The notes beneath the pieces were generated by a model. It was not told the origin of the DNA, made no database searches, and saw only the letters and a program-made list of their open reading frames with translations. Made by a program: the position numbers and the translations under genes. This document shows positions 54,654-63,687 of a stretch of DNA of 64,000 nucleotides, piece by piece. The stretch comes from Phormidium ambiguum IAM M-71 (GTDB taxonomy: Bacteria; Cyanobacteriota; Cyanobacteriia; Cyanobacteriales; Aerosakkonemataceae), in the NCBI RefSeq assembly GCF_001904725.1, contig NZ_MRCE01000001.1:190928-254927 (forward strand), in the 5' to 3' direction. The first letter of the stretch is position 1, and each line of letters begins with the position of its first letter.

Positions 54654-55871
54654 TTAAGGTTCAACCCAACGACCGTCTGATTTTATTAAGTTAATTAGCT
54701 CCTCCACACCTTGAGACTCTGGGACTTTTTTAATTTCTTCTCTGCCACGATACAGAGAAATAAAACCAGGCTGTTTTCCCACATAACCGTAATCGGCATC
54801 TGCCATTTCTCCCGGGCCATTGACAATACAACCCATTACTGCTATGTCCAAACCAGTCAGGTGTTTAGTGGCTTCTCGCACTTTATGCAACACTTCTTCA
54901 AGGTTGAATAAGGTACGACCGCAGGAAGGACAGGCGACATATTCGACCATCGTTTTCCTAAGTCCCAAAGCCTGAAGAATACTATAGCAGACAGGAATCT
55001 CTTTTTCAGGTGCTTCGGTGAGAGAAACTCGAATTGTGTCACCAATGCCATCTGCTAATAATGTAGCAATTCCCGCCGTAGACTTGATTCTGCCATATTC
55101 TCCATCCCCGGCTTCAGTGACTCCCAAATGTAGAGGATAGTCCATTCCCAGTTCGTCCATCCGCTTCGCCATCAGGCGATAAGCAGCAACCATCACAGGT
55201 ACGCGGGAAGCTTTCATGGAAATGACTAAGTTACGGAAGTCTAGCGATTCACAAATGCGAATAAATTCGATCGCAGATTCTACCATCCCTTCCGGCGTGT
55301 CACCGTAAGTAAACAGCATTCTTTCCGCCAGCGAACCATGATTAACCCCAATTCGCATCGCCTTACCTTGATCGCGTAAGGAAACCACCAAAGGTTCTAA
55401 AGTTTCCCGGATTTTTTCCCCAATTTCGTCAATTTCAGCTTGTGTAAATTCGGTTCTATCCGGTTTTGGTTTCTCAAACACATATAATCCCGGATTAATC
55501 CGCACTTTGTCCACATATTTAGCGACTTCCAAAGCAATTTTCATCCCATTGTGGTGAACATCAGCCACTAATGGCACATCTTGATAAGTTTCCCGGAGTT
55601 TTTGCTTAATTTCACCAACTGCTTTAGCATGACCGACACTAGGAACGGTAACGCGCACAATTTCGCAGCCAATTTCATGCAAGCGACGAATTGCGGCAAC
55701 CGAGCCATCAATATCCATCGTATCTTCGTTAATCATCGACTGCACTACCACTGGGTAGCCGCCGCCAATAGTAACGTTAGCAACTTTCACGGGACGAGTT
55801 TTGCGCCGTTTGATTACGGTTTCAAATTCCGGTTGACTGGTAGAAGTAGCGGGATTGGGCAGTGTTTGCAT
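54654..55871 (-). CDS. ispG: 4-hydroxy-3-methylbut-2-enyl diphosphate synthase (IspG/GcpE)
   Basis: A 405-residue enzyme of the MEP isoprenoid pathway that reduces methylerythritol cyclodiphosphate to HMBPP with a 4Fe-4S cluster. The cluster ligands lie in [12 protein letters not shown] and in GCIVNGPGE. The TIM-barrel part has [12 protein letters not shown] and [10 protein letters not shown]. In cyanobacteria the electron donor is ferredoxin. It lies divergently beside the caspase-associated small gene, 61 bp from that gene's start. Confidence 0.96.
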   Translation of the reverse strand: MQTLPNPATSTSQPEFETVIKRRKTRPVKVANVTIGGGYPVVVQSMINEDTMDIDGSVAAIRRLHEIGCEIVRVTVPSVGHAKAVGEIKQKLRETYQDVPLVADVHHNGMKIALEVAKYVDKVRINPGLYVFEKPKPDRTEFTQAEIDEIGEKIRETLEPLVVSLRDQGKAMRIGVNHGSLAERMLFTYGDTPEGMVESAIEFIRICESLDFRNLVISMKASRVPVMVAAYRLMAKRMDELGMDYPLHLGVTEAGDGEYGRIKSTAGIATLLADGIGDTIRVSLTEAPEKEIPVCYSILQALGLRKTMVEYVACPSCGRTLFNLEEVLHKVREATKHLTGLDIAVMGCIVNGPGEMADADYGYVGKQPGFISLYRGREEIKKVPESQGVEELINLIKSDGRWVEP

Positions 55872-55932
55872 AACCTTTTCTTTACTTTGCTGTTCCTCTC
55901 TGTTTTTCAGGTTGCCACAGAAGGGGACAATT

Positions 55933-56361
55933 TTGGTTAATGAGATTCAGGAAGTAGCAGCTGAAATTTGTGATGATAAAGATAAGCTTTCTCGTTTTTT
56001 ACGGTTTATGGCAGAAGAAACGATCCGCATTGTAACTGATGACACGCCACAATCTGAGGGCGCGAAAACAGGACAAGACATAGCGCAGATGTGGGATGTG
56101 GAGGTACAACCCGCTGTTTCTGCAAAAAGTGGGACTGATGTTAGCGTTGACAAGTTAGAACAAGAAATGGCGCGGTTTATGCAACAAGTTGATGGGTGGT
56201 TTAGCCATGCTGAAAAAATTGCTGATATGAAATATATGCAGTTAGATGAAGTTGAGTTAACTGTAGAAATCAATGGCGAGGGAAAAGTTAGCTTATTCGG
56301 CGCAGGGGCAAAAGTTGGCGGTAAAAAAGGAATTACACTAAGGTTTAAGCGGCGAAGTTAA
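55933..56361 (+). CDS. Small partner protein of caspase-family peptidase
   Basis: A 142-residue protein, unrecognised by name. A helical N-terminal part (about 1-30, then a linker with [16 protein letters not shown]) and a helix ([19 protein letters not shown]) lead to a C-terminal beta-rich end ([20 protein letters not shown] ... [10 protein letters not shown]) that resembles the small peptidase-co-occurring domains encoded beside bacterial caspases and trypsins. TTG 55933 is preferred: AAGGGG lies about 8 bases upstream. A start at 55855 would run into ispG and gives an implausible Cys/Phe-rich leader. The caspase gene follows 6 bp later. Confidence 0.75.
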   Translation: MVNEIQEVAAEICDDKDKLSRFLRFMAEETIRIVTDDTPQSEGAKTGQDIAQMWDVEVQPAVSAKSGTDVSVDKLEQEMARFMQQVDGWFSHAEKIADMKYMQLDEVELTVEINGEGKVSLFGAGAKVGGKKGITLRFKRRS

Positions 56362-56367
56362 ACTTAA

Positions 56368-57813
56368 ATGGCGCAGAATTGGGCAATAACAATTGGCATC
56401 AACAAATATCAATTTATGCAACCGTTAAATTATGCTATGCGGGATGCAGAATTGGTACGAGATTTTCTTTGTAATGAAGCTGGTTTTGAGAAAGTTTTTT
56501 ATTTCTCGGATGAGTCGCCAGAGGTTAATGGAAAATCAACTCTTCCTTATCGTGCTAATTTGCTGCGAGTTTTGCGGCAAATTTTTGAAAATCCTTTTAT
56601 GTCTGCTGGAGATAACTTTTGGTTTTTCTTTAGTGGACATGGAATGCGTTACAATGGACGAGATTACTTAATGCCTTCTGATGGCGATCCTGGGGATGTA
56701 GAAAACACGGCAATTTGTATCAATCACATTAACGAACGTTTGCGTCGCTGTGGTGCTGATAATATTGTCTTAATTCTCGATGCTTGTCGAAATTTGGGTA
56801 CTCGAACCGGAGAAGGAATTGGCAATCAGACTGCTGAAGAATCGAGACAAACGGGAGTTGTCAGCATTTTTTCTTGTAGTCCAAACGAGTATTCTTTTGA
56901 AATTGAAGAGTTAAAACAAGGTGCTTTTACTTTTGCATTGCTAGAAGGATTAGGTGTTAAAGGTAAACGTGCAACAGTTGAGCGATTAAACGATTATTTG
57001 AATTATCGAGTTCCAGAATTAAATCGGTTACACAGCAAACCTCGACAAACCCCTTATACTATTGCTGAACCTGTCACTAAATCACATTTGATTCTTTTAC
57101 CTAAATACGCAACTTCATCTGATTTGGCTACTCTAAAAAATGATGCTTCTCATGCTGAACTTGAAGAAGATTTGGAACTAGCAGAACAATTATGGATCAG
57201 GGTAATAGCTGTTTCTTATGGTCAAGATATCCAAGCATTAAAAGCATTACAAAGAATTGAACGTAAACGGTTACTAAAGCAGCAATCTGAAACTAAACCT
57301 ATTCAACTCATTTCAGCAGTAGGAATGGATTACACTAATTTACAAAATTTACTAGCTGCTGGAGAATGGCGAGAAGCTGATGAACAAACGGCAAGGATTA
57401 TGCTCAAAGTAGCTAAACGAGAAAAACAAGGATGGCTAGATAGGGAAAATTTTGAACAATTTCCCTGTGAAGATCTACGCACCATTGACCAACTTTGGGT
57501 AAAACACAGCAATGGGCGCTTTGGCTTTAGCGTACAGAAAAAGATTTGGCTAGAAGTCGGTGGTAAGCCAGGTATCTACAACGAAGAAGTTTGGAAAAGG
57601 TTTAGTGATCGTGTTGGTTGGCTTGTGGAAAACAGATGGATTTACTATCGTGATCTTACCTTCCATGCCAATGCTTCGCAAGGCCATCTCCCTGGAGTTG
57701 GTGGGGTTTTAGTCTGTTTGGGGTGTGGTGATTGTATATTGTTTGAGTGGATTGGTAACTGGGTTTGGGGTATCTCTGCTCTCACATCCAGGCTTGAAAT
57801 CTGTAATATATAA
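56368..57813 (+). CDS. Caspase family protein with C-terminal GUN4 domain
   Basis: A 481-residue fusion. The caspase (C14, metacaspase-like) domain is residues 1-245 with the catalytic dyad His91 (FFSGHGMRY) and Cys140 (LILDACRN). A helical linker (250-312) leads to a GUN4 domain (about 317-445: MDYTNLQNLLAAGEWREAD, RTIDQLWVKHSNGRFGFSVQ, GHLPG). GUN4 binds porphyrins such as protoporphyrin IX and Mg-protoporphyrin and normally activates Mg chelatase. The last 35 residues are Gly/Cys/Trp-rich. It could be a protease gated by tetrapyrrole, light or oxidative cues, which is inference. It is co-transcribed with the upstream partner (6-bp gap). Confidence 0.92.
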   Translation: MAQNWAITIGINKYQFMQPLNYAMRDAELVRDFLCNEAGFEKVFYFSDESPEVNGKSTLPYRANLLRVLRQIFENPFMSAGDNFWFFFSGHGMRYNGRDYLMPSDGDPGDVENTAICINHINERLRRCGADNIVLILDACRNLGTRTGEGIGNQTAEESRQTGVVSIFSCSPNEYSFEIEELKQGAFTFALLEGLGVKGKRATVERLNDYLNYRVPELNRLHSKPRQTPYTIAEPVTKSHLILLPKYATSSDLATLKNDASHAELEEDLELAEQLWIRVIAVSYGQDIQALKALQRIERKRLLKQQSETKPIQLISAVGMDYTNLQNLLAAGEWREADEQTARIMLKVAKREKQGWLDRENFEQFPCEDLRTIDQLWVKHSNGRFGFSVQKKIWLEVGGKPGIYNEEVWKRFSDRVGWLVENRWIYYRDLTFHANASQGHLPGVGGVLVCLGCGDCILFEWIGNWVWGISALTSRLEICNI

Positions 57814-57959
57814 ATAAAGGCTGTTGTAACAATTTATTAAAAGCGTATTTTTGCAGGAATTCTCTGAATTATAGAGCAACTGTACCTGGAACAAAGAGTA
57901 AATACTGGCGAATAAAAATAAGCTGATAAAATTCAGCAATTTAACTATTTTATATTGAG

Positions 57960-58196
57960 ATGAAAGTAAGAGAAATCATTAAACAGATAGAAGAAGATGG
58001 CTGGTATCTTGTCAGAACTAGGGGAAGTCACCGTCAGTATAAACATCCAACAAAATCAGGTTTAGTTACAATTCCAGGTAAACCATCTGATGATTTAGCT
58101 CCTGGTACATTAAATAGTATTTTGAAACAAGCTCAGTTGAAACAACAATCAGAAAATACAGAACATCAACAAGAAACAGAAGAGGAATCAAACTAA
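57960..58196 (+). CDS. hicA: HicA-family toxin
   Basis: A 78-residue HicA/YcfA-like mRNA interferase: MKVREIIKQIEEDGWYLVRT, the catalytic His in GSHRQYKHP, then VTIPGKPSDDLAPGTLNSILKQ. The C-terminal 18 residues are a Gln/Glu-rich extension. The gene overlaps the HicB start by one base, so the two are co-translated, toxin first as in many HicAB loci. Confidence 0.92.
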   Translation: MKVREIIKQIEEDGWYLVRTRGSHRQYKHPTKSGLVTIPGKPSDDLAPGTLNSILKQAQLKQQSENTEHQQETEEESN

Positions 58197-58402
58197 TGCG
58201 TTATGCAATTGTAATTGAAAAAGCAGCAGGAAATTACTCAGCTTATGTTCCAGATTTACCGGGATGTGTAGCAACTGGTGTAACTCTTGAAGAGGTAGAA
58301 CAGCAAATTAAAGAAGCAATTTCTTTTCACTTAGAAGGATTACGTGAGGAAGGTTTACCAATTCCCGAAGCAACTACTTTATGCGAATATGTCCAAGTCT
58401 AG
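58196..58402 (+). CDS. hicB: HicB-family antitoxin
   Basis: A 68-residue HicB-like protein with the partial RNase H fold (YAIVIEKAAGNYSAYVPDLPGCVATG, then EEVEQQIKEAISFHLEGL). It lacks the extra DNA-binding domain of longer HicB, so autoregulation may be weak or rely on the complex. It neutralises the HicA encoded just upstream. Confidence 0.92.
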   Translation: MRYAIVIEKAAGNYSAYVPDLPGCVATGVTLEEVEQQIKEAISFHLEGLREEGLPIPEATTLCEYVQV

Positions 58403-58507
58403 TTACTCATACAATGTAGAGATTAACGAAATACTTTGGCAGATTTGAGAATGGGAAAAAGTGGTTAAAATAGCGATTTCGCCATCTTCCACTCCCCACC
58501 AAAATGG

Positions 58508-58528
58508 AAAATGATAAAATGCGATCGC
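58508..58528. repeat. Left copy of a direct repeat flanking a toxin-antitoxin pair
   Basis: AAAATGATAAAATGCGATCGC (21 bp, with one A/G difference from the copy at 59362-59382). CACTCCCC lies a little upstream of each copy and TCAACTA follows about 10 bases later. The pair brackets the DUF433/DUF5615 genes. Confidence 0.65.
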
Positions 58529-58582
58529 AATCCAGTATCAACTATTTGCTAATATTTAAAAATAAACATTTCGGTTTTGCTT

Positions 58583-58921
58583 ATGACATTAGCAATTGTA
58601 GCTGAAAGAGCACCACTGCATATTACTGATGATGGTGTAGTTCGAGTAGGCAAAACTCGCGTAACACTTGATACTATAGTTTCTGTTTTCAAACAAGGAG
58701 CGACTACAGAAGAAATTGTTTATCGTTATCCATCTCTGAAACTTGCTGATGTATATGCTACTATTGCCTTCTATCTCAACCATCAAGATGAAGTTGAAGC
58801 ATACTTACAGCAACGACAGCAGGAAGCTCAAGAAGTTCGGAAAATGAATAAGGCGAAGTTTGATCCGCAGGGTTTGCGCGACAGATTATTAGCTCGCAAA
58901 GCTGAACAGGAAGTATGTTGA
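58583..58921 (+). CDS. DUF433 domain antitoxin
   Basis: A 112-residue DUF433 (winged-helix, VapB-like) protein with GVVRVGKTRVTLDTIVSVFKQGATTEEIVYRYPSL and a DVYATIAFYLNHQDEVEAYL helix. Such proteins are antitoxins paired with DUF5615 PIN-like toxins. The start is ATG 58583. It overlaps the next gene by 7 bp. Confidence 0.9.
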   Translation: MTLAIVAERAPLHITDDGVVRVGKTRVTLDTIVSVFKQGATTEEIVYRYPSLKLADVYATIAFYLNHQDEVEAYLQQRQQEAQEVRKMNKAKFDPQGLRDRLLARKAEQEVC

Positions 58922-59265
58922 AATTCCTTGCTGATGAGAACTTTGATAACACGATCGTTAGAGGACTATTTCGCCGTAAACCAAGTATTGATATTGTCCG
59001 AGTTCAAGATGTTGGTTTATCAGGTGAGGAAGATCCAACTATTTTGGCTTGGGCAGCGCAAGAAAATAGAATATTGCTAACTCATGATGTGGCTACAATT
59101 ACACGCTTCGCTTATGAAAGAATCAGGGAAGGTTTACCGATGCGTGGTGTGATTGAGGTGAGTACAGATGCACAAATTGGACTGGTAATAGAAGATATTT
59201 TGCTGCTTATAGATTGTAGTTTGGAAGGCGAATTAGAAGGACAGATTTATTATCTTCCGCTTTAA
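58915..59265 (+). CDS. DUF5615 PIN-like toxin
   Basis: A 116-residue PIN-like (Mut7-C-type) protein with acidic residues in FLADENFDNTIV, DVGLSGEEDPTILAWAAQENRILLTHD and a C-terminal strand region. It is the toxin partner of the preceding DUF433 antitoxin, overlapping by 7 bp. Its target is not known. Confidence 0.9.
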   Translation: MLKFLADENFDNTIVRGLFRRKPSIDIVRVQDVGLSGEEDPTILAWAAQENRILLTHDVATITRFAYERIREGLPMRGVIEVSTDAQIGLVIEDILLLIDCSLEGELEGQIYYLPL

Positions 59266-59361
59266 TATAATCAGCAGGATAATGAAAACTCTAAGGTAAA
59301 TTGAAAATCGAAAATTGAATTAGCGATCGCACTCCCCGCCCCCAACTCCTCAGCAAAAAGT

Positions 59362-59382
59362 AAAATGGTAAAATGCGATCGC
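59362..59382. repeat. Right copy of the direct repeat
   Basis: AAAATGGTAAAATGCGATCGC matches 58508-58528 at 20 of 21 bases. It lies between the DUF5615 stop and the small Cys-rich gene on the opposite strand. Confidence 0.65.
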
Positions 59383-59401
59383 CAAAAATTGTCAACTAAA
59401 T

Positions 59402-59605
59402 TTATTCGGGAAAATCGGGAATTACCCATTCGGGTGGCTGAGACATTTTTTTTCTTAAAGCAGCTTCGGCAATTTCGTGCATCCTATCTAAGGAAACATC
59501 GTTGATAAACTTTGATGCCGTAGCGACATATTCTTTATTGGGACATTTATCACCCAAAACACAGCCATTAATACAGGCTTCCGCGCAATTTATTGTAGCT
59601 TCCAT
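59402..59605 (-). CDS. Small cysteine-rich conserved hypothetical
   Basis: A 67-residue protein with Cys at 7, 11, 15 and 21 (C-x3-C-x3-C-x5-C), then a helical tail (VSLDRMHEIAEAALRKKM). The four closely spaced cysteines could bind a metal or cluster or form disulfides. No signal peptide is seen. I do not recognise a named family. It is isolated on the minus strand. Confidence 0.68.
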   Translation of the reverse strand: MEATINCAEACINGCVLGDKCPNKEYVATASKFINDVSLDRMHEIAEAALRKKMSQPPEWVIPDFPE

Positions 59606-59843
59606 GTTCTCCTTCCTTAAGACCTAATTTCCACCAACCACGATACAAAACTTGCAATCAGGCTGTGATTCAATGAGAATTTCTTTTACAAATTGTAATA
59701 TATAAACATACTGATTGGCATCACACTTGAAAAATGCTTAAATTTCCGACTTAACTGTGAGCAATAGCTGGTATTTGGCAAAAATGAAGATTATGATTGA
59801 GCAATACCAGCCATTTTCAGCTAGTTGACAGGTAGGAGCAATA

Positions 59844-60257
59844 ATGGCTTTACAAGTAGAAGTTTTACAAGAAACTTTCCAACAGATTAAAGAACACACT
59901 GATGAGTTCGCCGTCAGTTTTTATGAAAATCTGTTTCATGATTATCCCCACTTTCAGTCTTTGTTTGCGCGGACAAATATGACAGAACAACACAAGCACT
60001 TAGTCCGCGCTTTAATGTTAACTATAGAGAATATTCGAGATCAAGAAACAGTGCATGATGCTTTAGAGCAACTGGGGGCGCGTCATGTCCGATATGGAGC
60101 ATTGCAAGAATATTATCCTGATTTTTGTGCTACTTTATTGAAAACTTTTGCTTCATCCTTGGGAGAAAAATGGACAACAGAGGTAGAGCAAGCTTGGATA
60201 GAAGCTTTTGAGGCTATATCTCAACTAATGTTAAAAGGTGCAGAGAAAATAACTTGA
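59844..60257 (+). CDS. Single-domain globin
   Basis: A 137-residue heme globin of the flavohemoglobin-like single-domain group. The proximal (F8) His lies in LGARHVRYG. A B10-like Tyr is in FYENLFHDYP, and the E-helix distal site likely has Gln (TEQHKHL). The family binds O2 or NO and often handles nitrosative stress. There is no reductase domain. A Ser/Thr kinase gene follows 74 bp later on the same strand. A GGTAGGAG site precedes the ATG. Confidence 0.9.
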   Translation: MALQVEVLQETFQQIKEHTDEFAVSFYENLFHDYPHFQSLFARTNMTEQHKHLVRALMLTIENIRDQETVHDALEQLGARHVRYGALQEYYPDFCATLLKTFASSLGEKWTTEVEQAWIEAFEAISQLMLKGAEKIT

Positions 60258-60331
60258 TAAACTAGTGCTTTCGATCGCTTGATGAGTTAAAATTCCTTAA
60301 ACTTCCCTGTTGTGTTTCTTGATTGGTAAGA

Positions 60332-61753
60332 ATGTCTAACTCTTCACCTCTGACTGTTGGCTCAAAGCTAGAAAATCGCTATGAAATAGTCCGTGAATTA
60401 GGACAAGGCGGCTTTGGACGGACTTACTTAGCGAGAGATATTAACCGTTACCAAGAATCTTGTGTTTTGAAGGAATTTGCTCCCCTAATTCATGGTGCTA
60501 ATGAGTTAAAAAAAGCTGAAGAGTTATTTGAAAGGGAAGCAAGTGTTCTTTATAAATTGCAGCATTCGCAAATTCCTAATTTTCGGGAATTATTGCGTTT
60601 AAGTTTAAATGGAAAGCGATCGCTATTTTTAGTTCAAGATTATATTGAAGGTGAGAGTTACGCACAACTTTTAAAAAATCGTTGTTTTAGTGAAGCAGAA
60701 GTAGTTGAATTACTGGAGCAAATTCTGCCAGTATTAGAATATATTCATTCTCAAGGTGTAATTCATCGGGATATTTCACCGGAAAATTTGATGCAGCGTC
60801 GCCTTGATAAAATGCCAGTTTTAATTGATTTTGGCGGGGTGAAACAAGCAGCGACAACTGCGGTTTCTCAAGCAACAGGGCGGCCTTTGGTAACTTTGTT
60901 AGGTAAAGAAGGTTATGCGCCACCGGAACAAATACGTCAGGGAAAAGCTTTTCCTAGCAGCGATTTGTATGCTTTAGCGGTGACGGTTTTGGTGTTAATT
61001 TCCGGGAAAGAACCAAAGGAACTTTATGATAATTCTCAAGCGACTTGGAGTTGGCGAAAATATATTAGTGTAAGTCCAGAATTGGGAAAAATTTTAGATA
61101 AGTGTTTGGCTTATCGTTATAGCGATCGCTATCAGTCAGCTAGAGAAGTTTTACAGCTTTTACCCAAAATTACTAATCCTAATTCTCAACCTATCGCTAA
61201 TCCTAATTTTCAACCTGTTGTTGCTGGTAATTCTAATATCTCTCAAATGAAAACCATCAATTTTGTTGGTCGTCGTTGGGGAACAAATGTTACTCAAGTC
61301 ATTGCAAATGCCAAGAAAACTTTTGTTAAATTACCCGCAGTTAAATTACCTGTAGTTAAATTACCTGTCAAAAAACTACTGAATAGAAAGTTTTTAGTCA
61401 ATACTTTGAAAGTCAGTGCAGTTGTAGTAGTTGGAGTTGGTGCTTGGAATTTTGCTCAAGCTGGGTTATTAGAATTACCCAGAAAAATATCTTTTCCTAA
61501 TTTACCTAGTTTACCTAATTCGTCAAAATTAAGTAAAGCTGAATTGGCGCGTCAAGCGGAAATTATGCGGCGCAGTAAAGCTTTAGGTGTGACAAATTTT
61601 TATCCACGAGTCGATCGCTTATTTTACGCTAAATATCCAGAACTCAAAGGACGTTCTTTAACCGAAAAACCAGAGGATGCTAAATATCGTCAGCGATGGT
61701 GTGATATTGCCGAGGATTTATTAGATAAATTAGAAAAGGAAAAAGTTATATAG
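60332..61753 (+). CDS. Serine/threonine protein kinase
   Basis: A 473-residue kinase. The catalytic domain (about 10-285) has the Gly loop LGQGGFGRTYLA, Lys in CVLKEFAP, HRDISPENLM and DFGGVKQ, then an APE-like APPEQIRQG. A Pro/Asn linker and a repeated KLPxVKLP stretch lead to a membrane helix (about 365-385, VVVVGVGAWNFAQAGLL) and a small C-terminal domain rich in Tyr/Arg (FYPRVDRLFYAKYPELKGRSL). The start is ATG 60332. It is membrane-anchored, with the kinase domain in the cytoplasm; its targets are unknown. Confidence 0.92.
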   Translation: MSNSSPLTVGSKLENRYEIVRELGQGGFGRTYLARDINRYQESCVLKEFAPLIHGANELKKAEELFEREASVLYKLQHSQIPNFRELLRLSLNGKRSLFLVQDYIEGESYAQLLKNRCFSEAEVVELLEQILPVLEYIHSQGVIHRDISPENLMQRRLDKMPVLIDFGGVKQAATTAVSQATGRPLVTLLGKEGYAPPEQIRQGKAFPSSDLYALAVTVLVLISGKEPKELYDNSQATWSWRKYISVSPELGKILDKCLAYRYSDRYQSAREVLQLLPKITNPNSQPIANPNFQPVVAGNSNISQMKTINFVGRRWGTNVTQVIANAKKTFVKLPAVKLPVVKLPVKKLLNRKFLVNTLKVSAVVVVGVGAWNFAQAGLLELPRKISFPNLPSLPNSSKLSKAELARQAEIMRRSKALGVTNFYPRVDRLFYAKYPELKGRSLTEKPEDAKYRQRWCDIAEDLLDKLEKEKVI

Positions 61754-61895
61754 TATTGGCAATTTATGAGGCTATTCTGAAGATAGATGGTAATTGATTT
61801 ACAATTGCTAGTAATGATGTAATTTTGCAGTGATCGACTGTGTGTAAAAGTCGAGTGCAACAAACTTTAGGTAAGTAAGGTAAAAAACAAAACTG

Positions 61896-63290
61896 ATGTC
61901 ACAGACATTAGCAACGAGTGGTACGATCGCAGCCATTGCGACAGCGATTGTTCCTCAACAAGGTAGTGTAGGAATTGTGCGAGTTTCGGGAACGGAAGCA
62001 ATAGCGATCGCACAAAATCTTTTTCATACACCAGGTAAACAAAAATGGGAAACTCATCGGATTCTTTATGGTTATATTCGCCATCCCCAAACTCAACAAT
62101 TAATTGATGAAGCCTTGCTTTTAATTATGCAAGCACCGCGTTCTTTCACGCGAGAAGATGTTGTCGAATTCCACTGTCACGGAGGAATTATCGCTGTACA
62201 ACAAGTATTACAATTGTGTATTGAACAAGGTGCGAGATTAGCGCAACCTGGAGAATTTACTTTAAGAGCTTTTTTAAATGGCAGAATTGATTTAACTCAA
62301 GCAGAAAGCGTTGCAGATTTAGTGGGTGCAAAGTCGCCGCAAGCTGCACAAACGGCTTTAGCTGGATTACAAGGAAAGCTAAAAGAACCAATTCAGCAAT
62401 TACGAATTACTTGTTTAGATATTTTGGCAGAAATTGAAGCCAGAATCGATTTTGAGGAAGATTTACCACCATTAAATGAGGAAAATATTCAAGCACAAAT
62501 TGCCGAAGTTACTGCTAAAGTGCAACAAATTTTAGCAACTGCCGATCGCGGAGAATTGTTGCGAACTGGAATTAAAGTAGCGATTGTTGGTCGTCCCAAT
62601 GTGGGAAAATCGAGTTTATTAAATGCTTGGAGTAAAAGCGATCGCGCTATAGTCACCGAACTACCAGGAACTACTAGAGATGTTGTCGAATCTCAGTTAG
62701 TTGTTGGCGGTATTCCCGTACAAGTTTTAGACACGGCAGGAATTCGGGAAACTAGCGATATTGTAGAGAAAATCGGTGTTGAGCGATCGCGTCGTGCAGC
62801 CGATGCCGCCGATTTAATTTTACTGACAATTGACGCTCAAATTGGCTGGACAGCAGCCGAACAAGAAATTTACCAACAAGTCAAAAGCCGTCCCGTAATT
62901 TTAGTGATTAATAAAATCGATTTAATTACAGAAACTCAAAAACAAAAGTTATTAACTGAAATTCCCCCCTGCCAATTTCAAGTTTACACTGCTGCTGCAC
63001 TTAATCAAGGAATTGAAAATTTAGAAACTGCAATTTTAGAAGTAATTCATACGGGAAAAGTACAAGCCGCCGATTTAGATTTAGCCGTTAATCAAAGACA
63101 AGCAGCTGCCCTGACAAAAGCAAAAACTTCCTTAGAACAAGTATTAACTACTATTGCCGAACAATTACCCTTAGATTTTTGGACAATTGACTTGCGCGGA
63201 GCAATTCAAGCATTAGGAGAAATTACTGGTGAGGAAGTAACAGAATCAATTCTCGATCGCATTTTCAGCCGCTTTTGTATTGGTAAATAG
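61896..63290 (+). CDS. mnmE: tRNA modification GTPase MnmE
   Basis: A 464-residue MnmE (TrmE/ThdF) that with MnmG installs carboxymethylaminomethyl groups at U34 of tRNAs. The N-terminal folate-binding domain starts [27 protein letters not shown], the G domain has [20 protein letters not shown] and NKID, and the C-terminal catalytic motif is FCIGK. Full length. Confidence 0.97.
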   Translation: MSQTLATSGTIAAIATAIVPQQGSVGIVRVSGTEAIAIAQNLFHTPGKQKWETHRILYGYIRHPQTQQLIDEALLLIMQAPRSFTREDVVEFHCHGGIIAVQQVLQLCIEQGARLAQPGEFTLRAFLNGRIDLTQAESVADLVGAKSPQAAQTALAGLQGKLKEPIQQLRITCLDILAEIEARIDFEEDLPPLNEENIQAQIAEVTAKVQQILATADRGELLRTGIKVAIVGRPNVGKSSLLNAWSKSDRAIVTELPGTTRDVVESQLVVGGIPVQVLDTAGIRETSDIVEKIGVERSRRAADAADLILLTIDAQIGWTAAEQEIYQQVKSRPVILVINKIDLITETQKQKLLTEIPPCQFQVYTAAALNQGIENLETAILEVIHTGKVQAADLDLAVNQRQAAALTKAKTSLEQVLTTIAEQLPLDFWTIDLRGAIQALGEITGEEVTESILDRIFSRFCIGK

Positions 63291-63318
63291 TAATTTTATC
63301 CTATTACCAACTACCAAA

Positions 63319-63687
63319 TTAAGAAGGACGCAACAATTGTTTTACTGTTCCTACCAACTCCTGCGGGTGGAAAGGTTTGGCGATGTAGGCATCAGCACCT
63401 TGTTTCATTCCCCAATAGCGATCGAACTCCTCTTTCTTAGCCGAACACATCACCACCACTAAATTCTGTGTTTTAGTATCGCTTTTTAGGCGACGGCAAA
63501 CCTCGTAACCGTTCATTTTTGGCATTATGATGTCCAAAACTACTAGATCGGGTGGATTACCATCGATTTGTTCCAGCGCTTCGACACCATCACTAGCCAC
63601 TCTGACTTTTAGCCCCATTCCAATGAGCAAATCAGAGATCATTTCCCTTTGAGCTTTATTGTCTTCCACAACTAGAACTGTAGCCAT
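63319..63687 (-). CDS. PilH-like response regulator receiver
   Basis: A 122-residue stand-alone receiver with the phospho-Asp in LVVLDIIMPKMNG, CSAKKEE in place of the usual Thr region, and Lys in YIAKPFHPQEL. The YWGMKQGADAYIAKPF segment is typical of PilH/PatA-N-like receivers of cyanobacterial chemotaxis and type IV pilus control. No other pil genes lie in the window. It is convergent with mnmE. Confidence 0.88.
   Translation of the reverse strand: MATVLVVEDNKAQREMISDLLIGMGLKVRVASDGVEALEQIDGNPPDLVVLDIIMPKMNGYEVCRRLKSDTKTQNLVVVMCSAKKEEFDRYWGMKQGADAYIAKPFHPQELVGTVKQLLRPS

Noticed and set aside
55855..55932. Upstream extension of the caspase-partner gene
   Set aside because: It would overlap the ispG start and encode a Cys/Phe-rich leader unlike the rest; TTG 55933 with AAGGGG upstream is a better start.
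57660..57813. Possible frameshift at the C-terminus of the caspase-GUN4 protein
   Set aside because: The Gly/Cys/Trp-rich tail ending SRLEICNI looks like the end of other GUN4 fusion proteins, so no frame break is needed.
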